A stretch of DNA of 37,785 bases from Pancytospora philotis (taxonomy: Eukaryota; Microsporidia), in the NCBI GenBank assembly GCA_023647555.1, contig JALRLY010000242.1:5504-43288 (forward strand). The letters run 5' to 3'. Below the pieces are notes generated by a model that was not told the DNA's origin, searched no databases, and worked only from the letters and a program-made list of their open reading frames with translations. This document shows, piece by piece, positions 1-7,648 of the stretch (positions are counted from its first letter, which is position 1; each line of letters begins with the position of its first letter). A program made the position numbers and the translations under genes.

Positions 1-1133
1 CGCACGCGCTCGCTGTGCAGCACGACGATCTGCCGGCGCAGCTCGTAGCTGATCCCGCACGAGCTGAAGACGTACGGCTCGCACCCCGCGTGGCAGCGCA
101 TGTCGCACTCGCGGCACTGGCGCATGCTGGCGCCCGCGGCGATGCGCGCGCCGCAGTGCCCGCAGAAGCGCACGCCCGCCGAGGTCGCCTCCTCGAAGCT
201 GTGCTCGATGTTGAACTTCTCCTCCACCGGCGGCTGGGCCGCGCTGCTGCCGTCCGCGGCCGGCTCGTTCTCCTGGATCGCCTTACACTTGAAGAGCATG
301 TACTCCGCGCACTGCAGATGGCTGAGCACCCGGCAGCGCATGCACGCGTACACCTCCGAGCACAGCTTGCAGCGCTTCGAGCACACGTTGCAGTAGGTCA
401 CGCCCACGTTCTCCACGCGCTCGAAGGCGTGCTGCGCCTTCACGTAGCACTGGAACTTCTGGTCCGTGCGGTAGATCAGCTTGCAGCGCTGGAACTTGAC
501 CTTAAACGTGAGGAAGTGGAAGGTGTTGATCTCGAGAATCACGCTCTTCTCCGAATTATCGATGAAGAAAATGGCAGGGAGGAGAACGAAGCCGAACACC
601 ACGTGCTTGTCCGCATCGTACAGCTCAACGCCGATGCTGCCCGTTTTCTCGAGCTGGATCTCCACGCTGCGCCCGGAGCCGTGCAGATCCAGCGCACCCG
701 CCGGCATGCGGTTGGCGCTGAAGCAGACGTGCCGCACCTCAACGCACGGGTCGAACTCGGCCTTCTCGAGCGTCAGCGTGAGCAGCCCGTCGGTCCGCGG
801 AAACTCCCCGTACTGCCCGGCGTAGTTCCGCGTCAGCTCCTGCTGCAGATGGTAGAGCCGCAGGTTGGAGCACCGCGCGATCTCCTCGACGCCCTCGTTG
901 CCCGGCTCGCCCCTCTGCAGCTTGTTGAAGCCCTTCGCGAGCCTCTTCTCGATGTATATCTGGTACAGCAGCGCGTCGCGCGTGAGCACCTGCGGCATCG
1001 CGTAGCAGTTGTGCGGCAGCGTGGCCTCGAGCTTCTCGATCTTGTACAGGATGCTCTCGCGCAGCATCCCCTTCGCCTCGATCACCTTCTCTCTCAGGCT
1101 TTTCACCAGCTTACTTTTGTCGCAGAAGTCCAT
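1..1133 (-). CDS. PKC1: Protein kinase C (PKC1-type), N-terminal regulatory part, cut by window edge
   Basis: About 377 residues are visible from the ATG at 1133 leftwards; the frame is open at the edge, so the kinase domain must lie outside. Seen in order: a charged helical N terminus (residues 1-100) resembling an HR1 Rho-binding coil, a beta-rich C2-like stretch (about 120-225), and two complete C1 zinc fingers at about 235-283 and 311-359. Both C1 domains have the full H-X12-C-X2-C-X12-C-X2-C-X4-H-X2-C-X7-C spacing. HR1-C2-C1-C1 followed by a kinase is the layout of fungal Pkc1, the cell-integrity kinase downstream of Rho1. The order supports PKC1, but without the kinase domain a Rho-GAP or other C1 protein cannot be fully excluded. 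No AAATTT signal precedes this ATG, so the start is less certain than for neighbours. It is divergent from BUD32. Confidence 0.75.
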   Translation of the reverse strand, partial: MDFCDKSKLVKSLREKVIEAKGMLRESILYKIEKLEATLPHNCYAMPQVLTRDALLYQIYIEKRLAKGFNKLQRGEPGNEGVEEIARCSNLRLYHLQQELTRNYAGQYGEFPRTDGLLTLTLEKAEFDPCVEVRHVCFSANRMPAGALDLHGSGRSVEIQLEKTGSIGVELYDADKHVVFGFVLLPAIFFIDNSEKSVILEINTFHFLTFKVKFQRCKLIYRTDQKFQCYVKAQHAFERVENVGVTYCNVCSKRCKLCSEVYACMRCRVLSHLQCAEYMLFKCKAIQENEPAADGSSAAQPPVEEKFNIEHSFEEATSAGVRFCGHCGARIAAGASMRQCRECDMRCHAGCEPYVFSSCGISYELRRQIVVLHSERV

Positions 1134-1703
1134 CGCGCTTGCGGGGCTGGGGCCGGTCGCCGATATCAGCTTCGTACTAAACGCGCCGCTGCGTCTCGCA
1201 GGCGCTGGTAAAGCCGGCGCGGACCGTTGCTCCGTGGGCGATGCTTTGATTGAATCTGGTGCAGCCGAATACTGCTCCAGAGCGCGCGCAGCGGCCGTTG
1301 GCGCGCGGTGACGTGGCAAATTAAGAATACAAACAAACGGCACAGAGTTTGCGGCACTTAGTTCTTCATATCATTTTTGCAGCGACTAAGGTGAGGCATA
1401 GGATTGTTCAGGCTATTGCCGCGGGCGCGTTTGGGAGCAATTCAAGGCGCCGTGCATGTGATCACATTTAGCCGAGATGCTGCATTATTTATTATGCAAT
1501 ATGCGAGCCGGTTACATTGTGCAGCATTTACGGTTAGAAAAGGATCAAAATGGTAACGGTGATATTCAACAACCTGTAGCTTCCAAAACTACTTTCTTCA
1601 GGTCATTGCTGCCGCCCTTTAAGTATCTGTGGACAGCCAGACAGCTACCACCCGCGCGCCGCCATATTCGGCTGGCTTTTAACCGCCGTAAAAATTTGCC
1701 ACC
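1134..1703. other. Gene-free divergent promoter region between PKC1 and BUD32
   Basis: About 570 bases without a supportable gene. It holds the upstream regions of two divergent genes. A perfect 12-base palindrome lies at 1456-1467 (ATGTGATCACAT), and an 8-base inverted repeat (ATGCTGCA at 1477-1484 and TGCAGCAT at 1520-1527) follows it. The AAATTT signal of BUD32 is at 1692-1697. Confidence 0.5.
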
Positions 1704-2291
1704 ATGGAACTTATCGCGCAGGGCGCCGAGGCCAAGATCTACGCCACGGCGGACACCATCGTCAAGGTGAGGCAGCCCAAGGCGTACCGCATACCAGAGA
1801 TCGACACGAAGATCCTGCGCAGCCGCATACAGCGGGAGAGCAAGATCCTGACGAAGCTCGAGAAGCTGGGCGTCCCCGCGCCGCGGCTCATCAAGGTCGA
1901 GGGCAACGCGCTGCACATGCAGCGGATAAACGGCCCGGCGGTGCGCGACTACGTCAACGACGAGAACTACGAGGACGTCATGCTGCGCATTGGCGTGCTG
2001 GTCGCTCGCATGCACAGCTTCGACATCATCCACGGCGACCTCACGACGCTCAACTTCATCATCAGCGACGACGTGTACGTGATCGATTTCGGCCTGAGCT
2101 TCTTCTCGGCCAAGGACGAGGACAAGGCCGTCGACCTGTACGTGTTCGAGAAGGCGCTGAGGTGCGTGCACGGCGAGCGGTACATCGAGAGCTTTTACAG
2201 GGGCTATGCGAGCCACGGGGAGCCGGCCGCCGTGATGAGCAAGCTCGAGCAGGTGCGCAAGCGCGGGCGTAAGCGGGAGGAGCAGGGCTGA
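1704..2291 (+). CDS. BUD32: KEOPS complex kinase/ATPase Bud32 (PRPK)
   Basis: Bud32 is the atypical kinase/ATPase of the KEOPS complex, which makes the t6A modification of ANN-decoding tRNAs. The 195-residue protein has the small-kinase layout of the family: G-x-E-A in the nucleotide loop near residue 7, the conserved block around RIPEIDTKILRSR, the catalytic HGDLTTLNF and the DFGLS metal-binding motif. The tail is short and basic (about KRGRKR), as is typical of Bud32. Length matches archaeal and fungal homologues, so it is complete. The ATG lies seven bases after AAATTT (1692-1697) in a CACC ATG context. AATAAA lies about 40 bases after the stop. Confidence 0.95.
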   Translation: MELIAQGAEAKIYATADTIVKVRQPKAYRIPEIDTKILRSRIQRESKILTKLEKLGVPAPRLIKVEGNALHMQRINGPAVRDYVNDENYEDVMLRIGVLVARMHSFDIIHGDLTTLNFIISDDVYVIDFGLSFFSAKDEDKAVDLYVFEKALRCVHGERYIESFYRGYASHGEPAAVMSKLEQVRKRGRKREEQG

Positions 2292-3041
2292 CACCAGCAT
2301 TTCTGGTACACGAATCCCATGACAATGAACACTGAGAAATAAACCGTTATCTAATAAAGACGTATTCATTCTACATATTTCCACGGCGTGCCCTCATATG
2401 ATCCCGACTCAAAGTATACAATCTGCGGAGTCGACGGCACATACCAGCAGCCTCCCTATACAATTTGCTTTTCCCTGTAGCTGGATAAGCACGGCCTAGC
2501 GCTCGGCATACGGAGAACACTGATCGTACGATCTAGGCAATGCTCATACACGATCCTCAGCGGGGCTTTACTATGCGGGCCATCGTCATTGATTGTGACT
2601 AGCAACAAAAGCGACGCACACTCCTACGTATGAGCGGTACAGTGATCGCGAAGTCACCAATATCCGGCAGCCCCCTAGCAAGCTCTCCATAGAGGGGTAT
2701 GTCAGTAACCAATGGTACACTGGTCTTATGATAGGCGGGGCCGCTCAGCCGTTCCACCAATAGCTCCCATCTTAACTCCTTTACTGTAGTAGTTCTCTGC
2801 TCGGGCCGTGAATTGCCGTAATGGTGCCGGCAGATAAGCGCATCAGATACTAGCAGCGAGCGCCCTGTCCGACCAGAATTTGCACGTTGAGCTACAGAAC
2901 TGCACATGCCCGGTAGACATGCAAGCGCAATAAAACGTAAAGGGGAGGTCAGTTTGGACCGTGCGTGTCATTCGACCAATCTGTGACGATAACTAAAGCC
3001 CCCTTTTACGTAGCCATAAATTGTGGAAAAAAATCCACCCC
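2292..3041. other. Long spacer with no recognised gene; weak ORF and hairpins
   Basis: About 750 bases, the longest unexplained gap in the gene-dense half. One ATG-started minus frame (2599-2907, 102 residues, Arg-rich) has no recognisable domain and no AAATTT signal before it; I do not call it a gene. Potential structure: GCCTAG at 2494-2499 pairs with CTAGGC at 2533-2538, and GATCGTACGATC (2522-2533) is a perfect palindrome. The stretch around 2760-2960 is GC-richer than typical spacers here and could encode an RNA, but I could not match it to a known family. Confidence 0.3.
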
Positions 3042-4331
3042 ATGCGCTGCACGACCAAGTTCACATGCGTTGCGCAGTGCCTCGCGGCAACCATGCTGCG
3101 CCGGGCCGGGCTATTAACAGAGGGTGACTATGCGCGTGTAACTGCCATAGAGTCCAATCTGTTTGAAAATGATCATAGCTTGGATTACGAGCCGCGCTGC
3201 TTTCCCGGCTTCGCCTATCAGGATTTGATGAATCTCAAAAGCCCGGAGTTTAGTAATGATGATGAGCCGCTGAATGGAGTATACGGGCCACCTGAATGCC
3301 ACGCCCCTGCCTTCAATTATTATATGGAATGGAGAGAAAAGTCACTCAATGAATACCAAGACAAGCTCAGGGAGTATGCAAAACGGACTTATGAGGAAGG
3401 TAGCTTTGTAAAGCGCAGTGGCGCAGACGCGAACAGTCTGACCTCGTATGTCGATGAGTGCACCGAGGAGTTGAAGCAGCTGTTTCTATCCTCGGAGCAG
3501 CTGCGTAAGAGTTACAGACACATATATTATTTAATGCGTACTTATGATTATTTTTACTACTGTTTCCGCGATACTGTAGCAGCAATTAGCCGTAAATCAA
3601 GGATGCTTCGAGACTTTGACCCAGAAATCCTGGATAAAAACCTTGAAAGCCTTAGTGCGTTTACAATTAAGAAGCTGAATGCCTTAAGGCAGGGTTTGGA
3701 CATTAGTGCGAACGAGAAAAAGATGGGTAAGAGTTTCACTGAACGTATACCTGATAGCGTAAAAGGCACAGCCGAGGCCCCTGTGGTAATTGATGACAAA
3801 TTTATTGATGCATTCCAGACTTATTGCAAAAAAGCGCTTGCATACGCTCATAAAGTGCCGGAAAAATTATCGAAAGATATAATTCTCAATGAGGTGTTCG
3901 GTATGGACAATTATGTCGAAGAGGACTACGATGAAGAGGACCTTCCTATGAAAAAAGAGGAGCACTCGCCCGTTTATCTGCATTTTACGTTCCTGCGTCT
4001 TGTGTATCCGGAAATGGATTATAAGGTTTGGGGACGCTATTGGCAGGGAATTCACAATCAAGTTGCCAACGAATTGAAGGTGCTACAGAAGCATGTTGAG
4101 GAGGTTTCCAACTGCAAGCTCAACTGTGACAAAATCGCGCCGCGGCTCTTTGAAGAGTTCGATGCCGCTGTGGCAGAATATGGCTGCGATAATCAGCATG
4201 GTCGCGCACTTGCGGGCGTAATCGAAGCTGTTGCTCAAAAAATGCTCAACCAGACCCATGGGGAAGTCTTCGAAAAGACAACCATTGAAAAAGCTACATC
4301 TGCCGAGGAACCGGAGAAGATGGAGGAATAA
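3042..4331 (+). CDS. Uncharacterised 429-residue protein with possible N-terminal signal
   Basis: I do not recognise this protein. The frame is open further upstream, but only through a TTG; the first ATG, at 3042, sits directly after an A-rich run and CCACCCC, matching the start context of neighbouring genes. The N terminus (MRCTTKFTCVAQCLAATMLRR) could be a weak signal peptide. The rest is mainly helical and charged, with Tyr-rich stretches near residues 155-175, an acidic segment near residues 290-310 (EEDYDEEDLPMKKEEH) and a Glu/Lys tail. Codon use is visibly less GC-biased than in BUD32 or NPL4, as for the other unrecognised proteins here, which suggests fast-evolving lineage-specific genes. 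It is followed on the same strand, 266 bases on, by another unrecognised gene. Confidence 0.75.
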   Translation: MRCTTKFTCVAQCLAATMLRRAGLLTEGDYARVTAIESNLFENDHSLDYEPRCFPGFAYQDLMNLKSPEFSNDDEPLNGVYGPPECHAPAFNYYMEWREKSLNEYQDKLREYAKRTYEEGSFVKRSGADANSLTSYVDECTEELKQLFLSSEQLRKSYRHIYYLMRTYDYFYYCFRDTVAAISRKSRMLRDFDPEILDKNLESLSAFTIKKLNALRQGLDISANEKKMGKSFTERIPDSVKGTAEAPVVIDDKFIDAFQTYCKKALAYAHKVPEKLSKDIILNEVFGMDNYVEEDYDEEDLPMKKEEHSPVYLHFTFLRLVYPEMDYKVWGRYWQGIHNQVANELKVLQKHVEEVSNCKLNCDKIAPRLFEEFDAAVAEYGCDNQHGRALAGVIEAVAQKMLNQTHGEVFEKTTIEKATSAEEPEKMEE

Positions 4332-4597
4332 AATGGTTTACCATTCACAAGTTCGCTTTCATTTTTTGGGGCCCCGTGATGCTGTTACCGCATTTGAAGC
4401 TCAGCGCCATGGCGCACATTGCTTATTATTTCTAGCTTGAACCCAAGTTTTTGTTCATTTTATTTTTACTGCACAGACTGTGCGACTGTTGGGGCGGTGC
4501 CGAGCAATATTAAGGTAAAAAAGAGTTCTGCACCCTTCAGCTGGGGTGGGTTATTCCCTCAGGAATTTTTTCTTTGCTGTTGCAAAATTTGCCCTGC

Positions 4598-5962
4598 ATG
4601 AACGTTGTCGGTTTGCAGACTAGCGCCGCAGTCCTTTTGCAGCTGTGTGCCCTGGTGCAAACTACCAAACGAGACAGCTCTGGCGTGGCTGTGCCATCCA
4701 GTAATTTTGCTGCCGACAACCTGAAGCCAGACGTTTCTACCGACCGCATTAAGGATCTTTTGTGTATCGTAGATACTTTAGATGCCGCAGGCGCACACGA
4801 TGCTTTATTTAACCACTGCCTTGCTGTCAGTAGGCGCCCGCGGGTGGCTAGTCCAGCTCGCCCGACCACCAATGAGGCAGTGAGAGCATTCTGCGCATCA
4901 ATCGTGCTAGACCACAGTGATCCTGTAAGATTCCTTAAAGCACTGGTGCCTAAACTGCCATACGCGGCGCTAGAGGCACTGCTTAGTATCTTCAATGCTG
5001 GCCCTTCACTGCTAACAGAAAAGCAAGCCATGAGGAGGAGCGCCAGACAAAGTAAAGATACGGCGGCAAGAAAAATGTCGTTCGAAAAGACGTGGCTGGA
5101 GATTACTAAGCACCTGAAATGCACGGTGGAATCTGTGGCGCATATGCCTACGGCTGAGTATCTGAAAAGACACGCGAATAGATGTGGCACGGTAGACATG
5201 CTTTTCTATACGCTGCGGAGGCATGTGATATACGGTAGTAATTATTATGCCGAGTTAGCAGAGGTTTTCAAAACCGTGTTAGCTAGCAGAAATGTGCCCG
5301 ATAAGATTGAAGGATTTATCAAGCCGCTTCTAGCCTCGGTGCTCGCGCTAAAAAATACCCACAGTAGTCATATCGTGCGCAGTAAACAGTCCCTGCTCGA
5401 TAGCATCGCGGGCGTTAAGGACCAGGCAGTCATCCCGCTGCTCAGCTGGCGTACATTCGCACAGCAGCCTACGCCGAATATCGCCCACTTCATAGGGTTC
5501 ACCCCCGAAATCTACATCTGCCCCCAGTTCGCTGCCCGCGTCGTTAGTACGCTCAAGCCCGAGGACTATGCAGATGGCACGGGCGCAGTCGCCCGCGTGC
5601 ATTTTTACTACTACGACAACGAAGAAACCAATGACGGGAAGAGGATGCGCATAGAAGAGACGATCGCGGATCAGGAGCTCATGAATACGCTACCTGCGAC
5701 GCTTCTTTATGGACTGATCAAGTCGCTCTACGTAGATGTTTCTAGTTCTGTCTACGCGGAAGGCTACTTTCGCAGGCTTATAAGGAACGCTTGCAGGGCA
5801 AAATTCATTGAGGTGCTGGAGATCGCTTTATCGGAGAAGAATTACGTGCTGCTCGAATACATATCCCGTTACAAGGGTGTGCCCCAGGACGTCGAAGACT
5901 ATCTTTTTGGACGGCACAAAAAGCGGGAGCCTGAGGATATTATCGGAATCAACCGCGCATGA
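4598..5962 (+). CDS. Secreted lineage-specific protein, paralogue of the gene at 28738-30054
   Basis: No known domain. The 454-residue product begins with a convincing signal peptide (MNVVGLQTSAAVLLQLCALVQT), so it is probably exported or enters the endomembrane system. Reading it against the protein at 28738-30054 shows the same order of blocks: a helix with H-x-DP then ALE-x-L-x3-F, a segment containing LFY-x-LR, an IAG block, an I-x-P-x-F-x-A block and a C-terminal motif around N-x2-LL-x-YI. The two are therefore paralogues. The ATG follows AAAATTTGCC by a few bases; an in-frame upstream TTG was not used. AATAAA starts three bases after the stop codon. It is convergent with MIS12. Confidence 0.85.
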   Translation: MNVVGLQTSAAVLLQLCALVQTTKRDSSGVAVPSSNFAADNLKPDVSTDRIKDLLCIVDTLDAAGAHDALFNHCLAVSRRPRVASPARPTTNEAVRAFCASIVLDHSDPVRFLKALVPKLPYAALEALLSIFNAGPSLLTEKQAMRRSARQSKDTAARKMSFEKTWLEITKHLKCTVESVAHMPTAEYLKRHANRCGTVDMLFYTLRRHVIYGSNYYAELAEVFKTVLASRNVPDKIEGFIKPLLASVLALKNTHSSHIVRSKQSLLDSIAGVKDQAVIPLLSWRTFAQQPTPNIAHFIGFTPEIYICPQFAARVVSTLKPEDYADGTGAVARVHFYYYDNEETNDGKRMRIEETIADQELMNTLPATLLYGLIKSLYVDVSSSVYAEGYFRRLIRNACRAKFIEVLEIALSEKNYVLLEYISRYKGVPQDVEDYLFGRHKKREPEDIIGINRA

Positions 5963-6098
5963 TAATAAATTTTTTAATCTCTGGTAAATTCCTTCTATCA
6001 ATTGTCAATCAATCTAAGTCTACTGTACGCTCATATGGCACAAAAAAACTTCGTCTCAATATACGCTACACCCGATAGCGCTGTGTGTTTAAACAGAT

Positions 6099-6740
6099 TT
6101 ATTGTGACTCCGCGGTCTTCCCGACCAGATACTCAAGCGCCTCGAAGTCGGCAATCCCGAGCTGCTTGTCGCGCTCGTCCCTGTAGTAGTCGTTCTTGAT
6201 GTCCTTGTACTCCATGAGGCTGTCGAAGTCGTTCTCCTTCGTGCAGGCGCTGATCTTGAACTGCTCGTAGATGCCCGTCATCTCCTTCAGATACTTGCGC
6301 ACCTCGCGGACCGCCTCGGCTGTCTCGAGGTGCTTCTGCTGGTTCGCGAGCAGGCTCCGGTAGCCGTTGTTGCGGCTGACGAGCGCGCCCAGTCTGCCGT
6401 GCAGCGCGCGCCGCTCCTCCCGCAGGCGCAGCGTCTGGCTCTGCAGTGCCCTGATCGCCTCGATGAGCGCGCCGGCGTCCCCGCGGATCTCCACGTCGCT
6501 GATCTTGCGCTCCATCTTGAAGCCGGGCGGGAACTTCAGAATGTTGCGCAGCACGAAGTTGTTGAAGATGAACAAGTTCTTGCGGAGCGCGCTGAGCAGG
6601 CCAGAGCGCACGCGGGTAGACACCACGCTGTTGCGCTGCAGGATCTCCTCGAGCGTGTCCTCGAGCGCCTCCTGCAGGTCTGTTGTGAAGGTGACCGGCA
6701 GGAATCCGAAAAACTCGATCTCGTCCTCGATGTGCTCCAT
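6099..6740 (-). CDS. MIS12: Kinetochore protein Mis12/Mtw1
   Basis: Mis12 is the founding subunit of the four-protein MIND/Mis12 complex, which links CENP-C at centromeric chromatin to the Ndc80 complex. The 213-residue product opens with the Mis12 N-terminal signature (EIEFFGFLPVTFTTDL, compare human EAQFFGFTP) followed by the helical segment ending in NNFVLRNILKFP, which matches the family motif (yeast LYVLRNVLRIP). The remainder is coiled coil, as expected. Length is close to human MIS12 (205). The ATG at 6740 is the first in the frame; upstream only TTG is available. The stop TAA lies inside AATAAA (6098-6103). Confidence 0.88.
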   Translation of the reverse strand: MEHIEDEIEFFGFLPVTFTTDLQEALEDTLEEILQRNSVVSTRVRSGLLSALRKNLFIFNNFVLRNILKFPPGFKMERKISDVEIRGDAGALIEAIRALQSQTLRLREERRALHGRLGALVSRNNGYRSLLANQQKHLETAEAVREVRKYLKEMTGIYEQFKISACTKENDFDSLMEYKDIKNDYYRDERDKQLGIADFEALEYLVGKTAESQ

Positions 6741-7073
6741 GGGCTGTGCACACCGTGAAGAATATCTGAAAGCGCGGAGGGACCCTGCAGCTCCCGGATA
6801 CAACAGCGCTGGAACATAAGCAGGTACAGGGAGCGCCCTGAAAGACGCAATGAGAGATGTATCATCCGCCCTAGTCAGTGCTGCAATATAGCTGCTGAAC
6901 AGGCTAGGATAATAATGCAGACTATCCAACAGCGATGATAATATACCCAAACCACCGCTACGGTATTTTTGCAGCGCACTGCTCTCAAAGCAAGATGCCC
7001 ATTAGCCAAATTTTCCAGAAGATAGGCATGACCAGAAACCGCCGTACACAGCGCATACGCGGAGCGCAAAAAG
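6741..7073. other. Spacer upstream of MIS12
   Basis: About 330 bases between MIS12 and tRNA-Gln. No ATG-started frame of useful length and no recognisable RNA. The minus-strand run TTTTT at about 7068-7072 directly follows tRNA-Gln and is its probable RNA polymerase III terminator. Confidence 0.5.
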
Positions 7074-7144
7074 TGGTTCTACCGAGATTCGAACTCAGAT
7101 TGCTGGATTCAAAGTCCAGAGTGCTACCATTACACCATAAAACC
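7074..7144 (-). tRNA. tRNA-Gln (anticodon TTG)
   Basis: Reverse-strand cloverleaf. The acceptor stem GGTTTTA pairs with TAGAACC (one wobble), the D arm contains GTGTAATGGTAGCAC, the anticodon stem CTGGA/TCCAG encloses the loop CTTTGAA with anticodon TTG, and the T arm contains GTTCGAATC. The discriminator is A. The sequence closely resembles eukaryotic tRNA-Gln. No intron. A T5 terminator follows, and a TTTATAA box precedes the gene. The RNase P RNA gene lies about 165 bases upstream on the same strand. Confidence 0.96.
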
Positions 7145-7308
7145 TTATAAATTAAGAAAGCAGGGGTGAAATTGCGCCGAATGAGCAGGCGGCGGCCCCA
7201 AACGGACCGGCGTTTGAGCATAGCAGATATTCGGTGAACAGCAGCAGCATCTCGCGCAAGACGACACAATCAAAAACTGAAAAACAAAGAACTTACGTAA
7301 TAAAGGCT

Positions 7309-7560
7309 GGGCCAGCCGGAGAGTAGTCTGAATTCTGTTACGGCGCCGGAGCGCCGCCTTCTGCATTAGACTATTCGCGGCGGGGCGCCGGCCCGCTTCC
7401 ACGCACCGCGCCCTCATCCCGTTTCGGTCCGGCGCGATGCTCCCGTTTCTATTAAGGCCGGCCGCGCCGCTGGGCGCGCGCCATTTCGGAAACGCTCGTG
7501 CCCCGTCTCAGACCTTCCTAAGACCCACGCGGGATCCTCGCAGAAGCTTCCAGCTGGCCC
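7309..7560 (-). ncRNA. RPR1: RNase P RNA
   Basis: The catalytic RNA of RNase P, which removes tRNA 5' leaders. Three independent signs are visible on the minus strand. Conserved region I reads GGAAGGTCTGAGAC (plus coordinates 7505-7518), an exact fit to GGAANNUCNGNNC. Conserved region V reads AACAGAATTCAGACTACTC (7321-7339), almost identical to the 3' part of human H1 RNA (AATTCAGACTACTCTCC). The ends close by a 12-pair helix P1: GGGCCAGCTGGA at the 5' end with TCCGGCTGGCCC at the 3' end, with one G-T wobble. The body is GC-rich and about 250 nt, somewhat shorter than yeast or human. AAATTT-type motifs lie just upstream (7590-7640), and T5 runs lie about 30-45 bases downstream. Exact ends are inferred from P1. 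Confidence 0.9.
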
Positions 7561-7648
7561 AGCAGGGGTGCGCAATTTTTTCGTTTATGCCAAAATTTGC
7601 GGCAGCGGAAATTTTAGGCGCCGGGCAGAAATTTTAAACAGAAATACT

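Noticed and set aside
15..1211. Long plus-strand open frame (398 codons)
   Set aside because: Antisense shadow of the PKC1-type gene, caused by GC-rich codons; its protein is Leu/Ala/Arg/His-rich and has no domain.
2599..2907. 102-codon minus-strand frame in the long spacer
   Set aside because: No domain, Arg-rich composition and no AAATTT signal; kept only as a note.
7480..7530. TCGGAAACG near 7490 as an SRP RNA helix 8 tetraloop
   Set aside because: The AGCAG partner strand is missing, and the same DNA on the other strand is explained by RNase P RNA.
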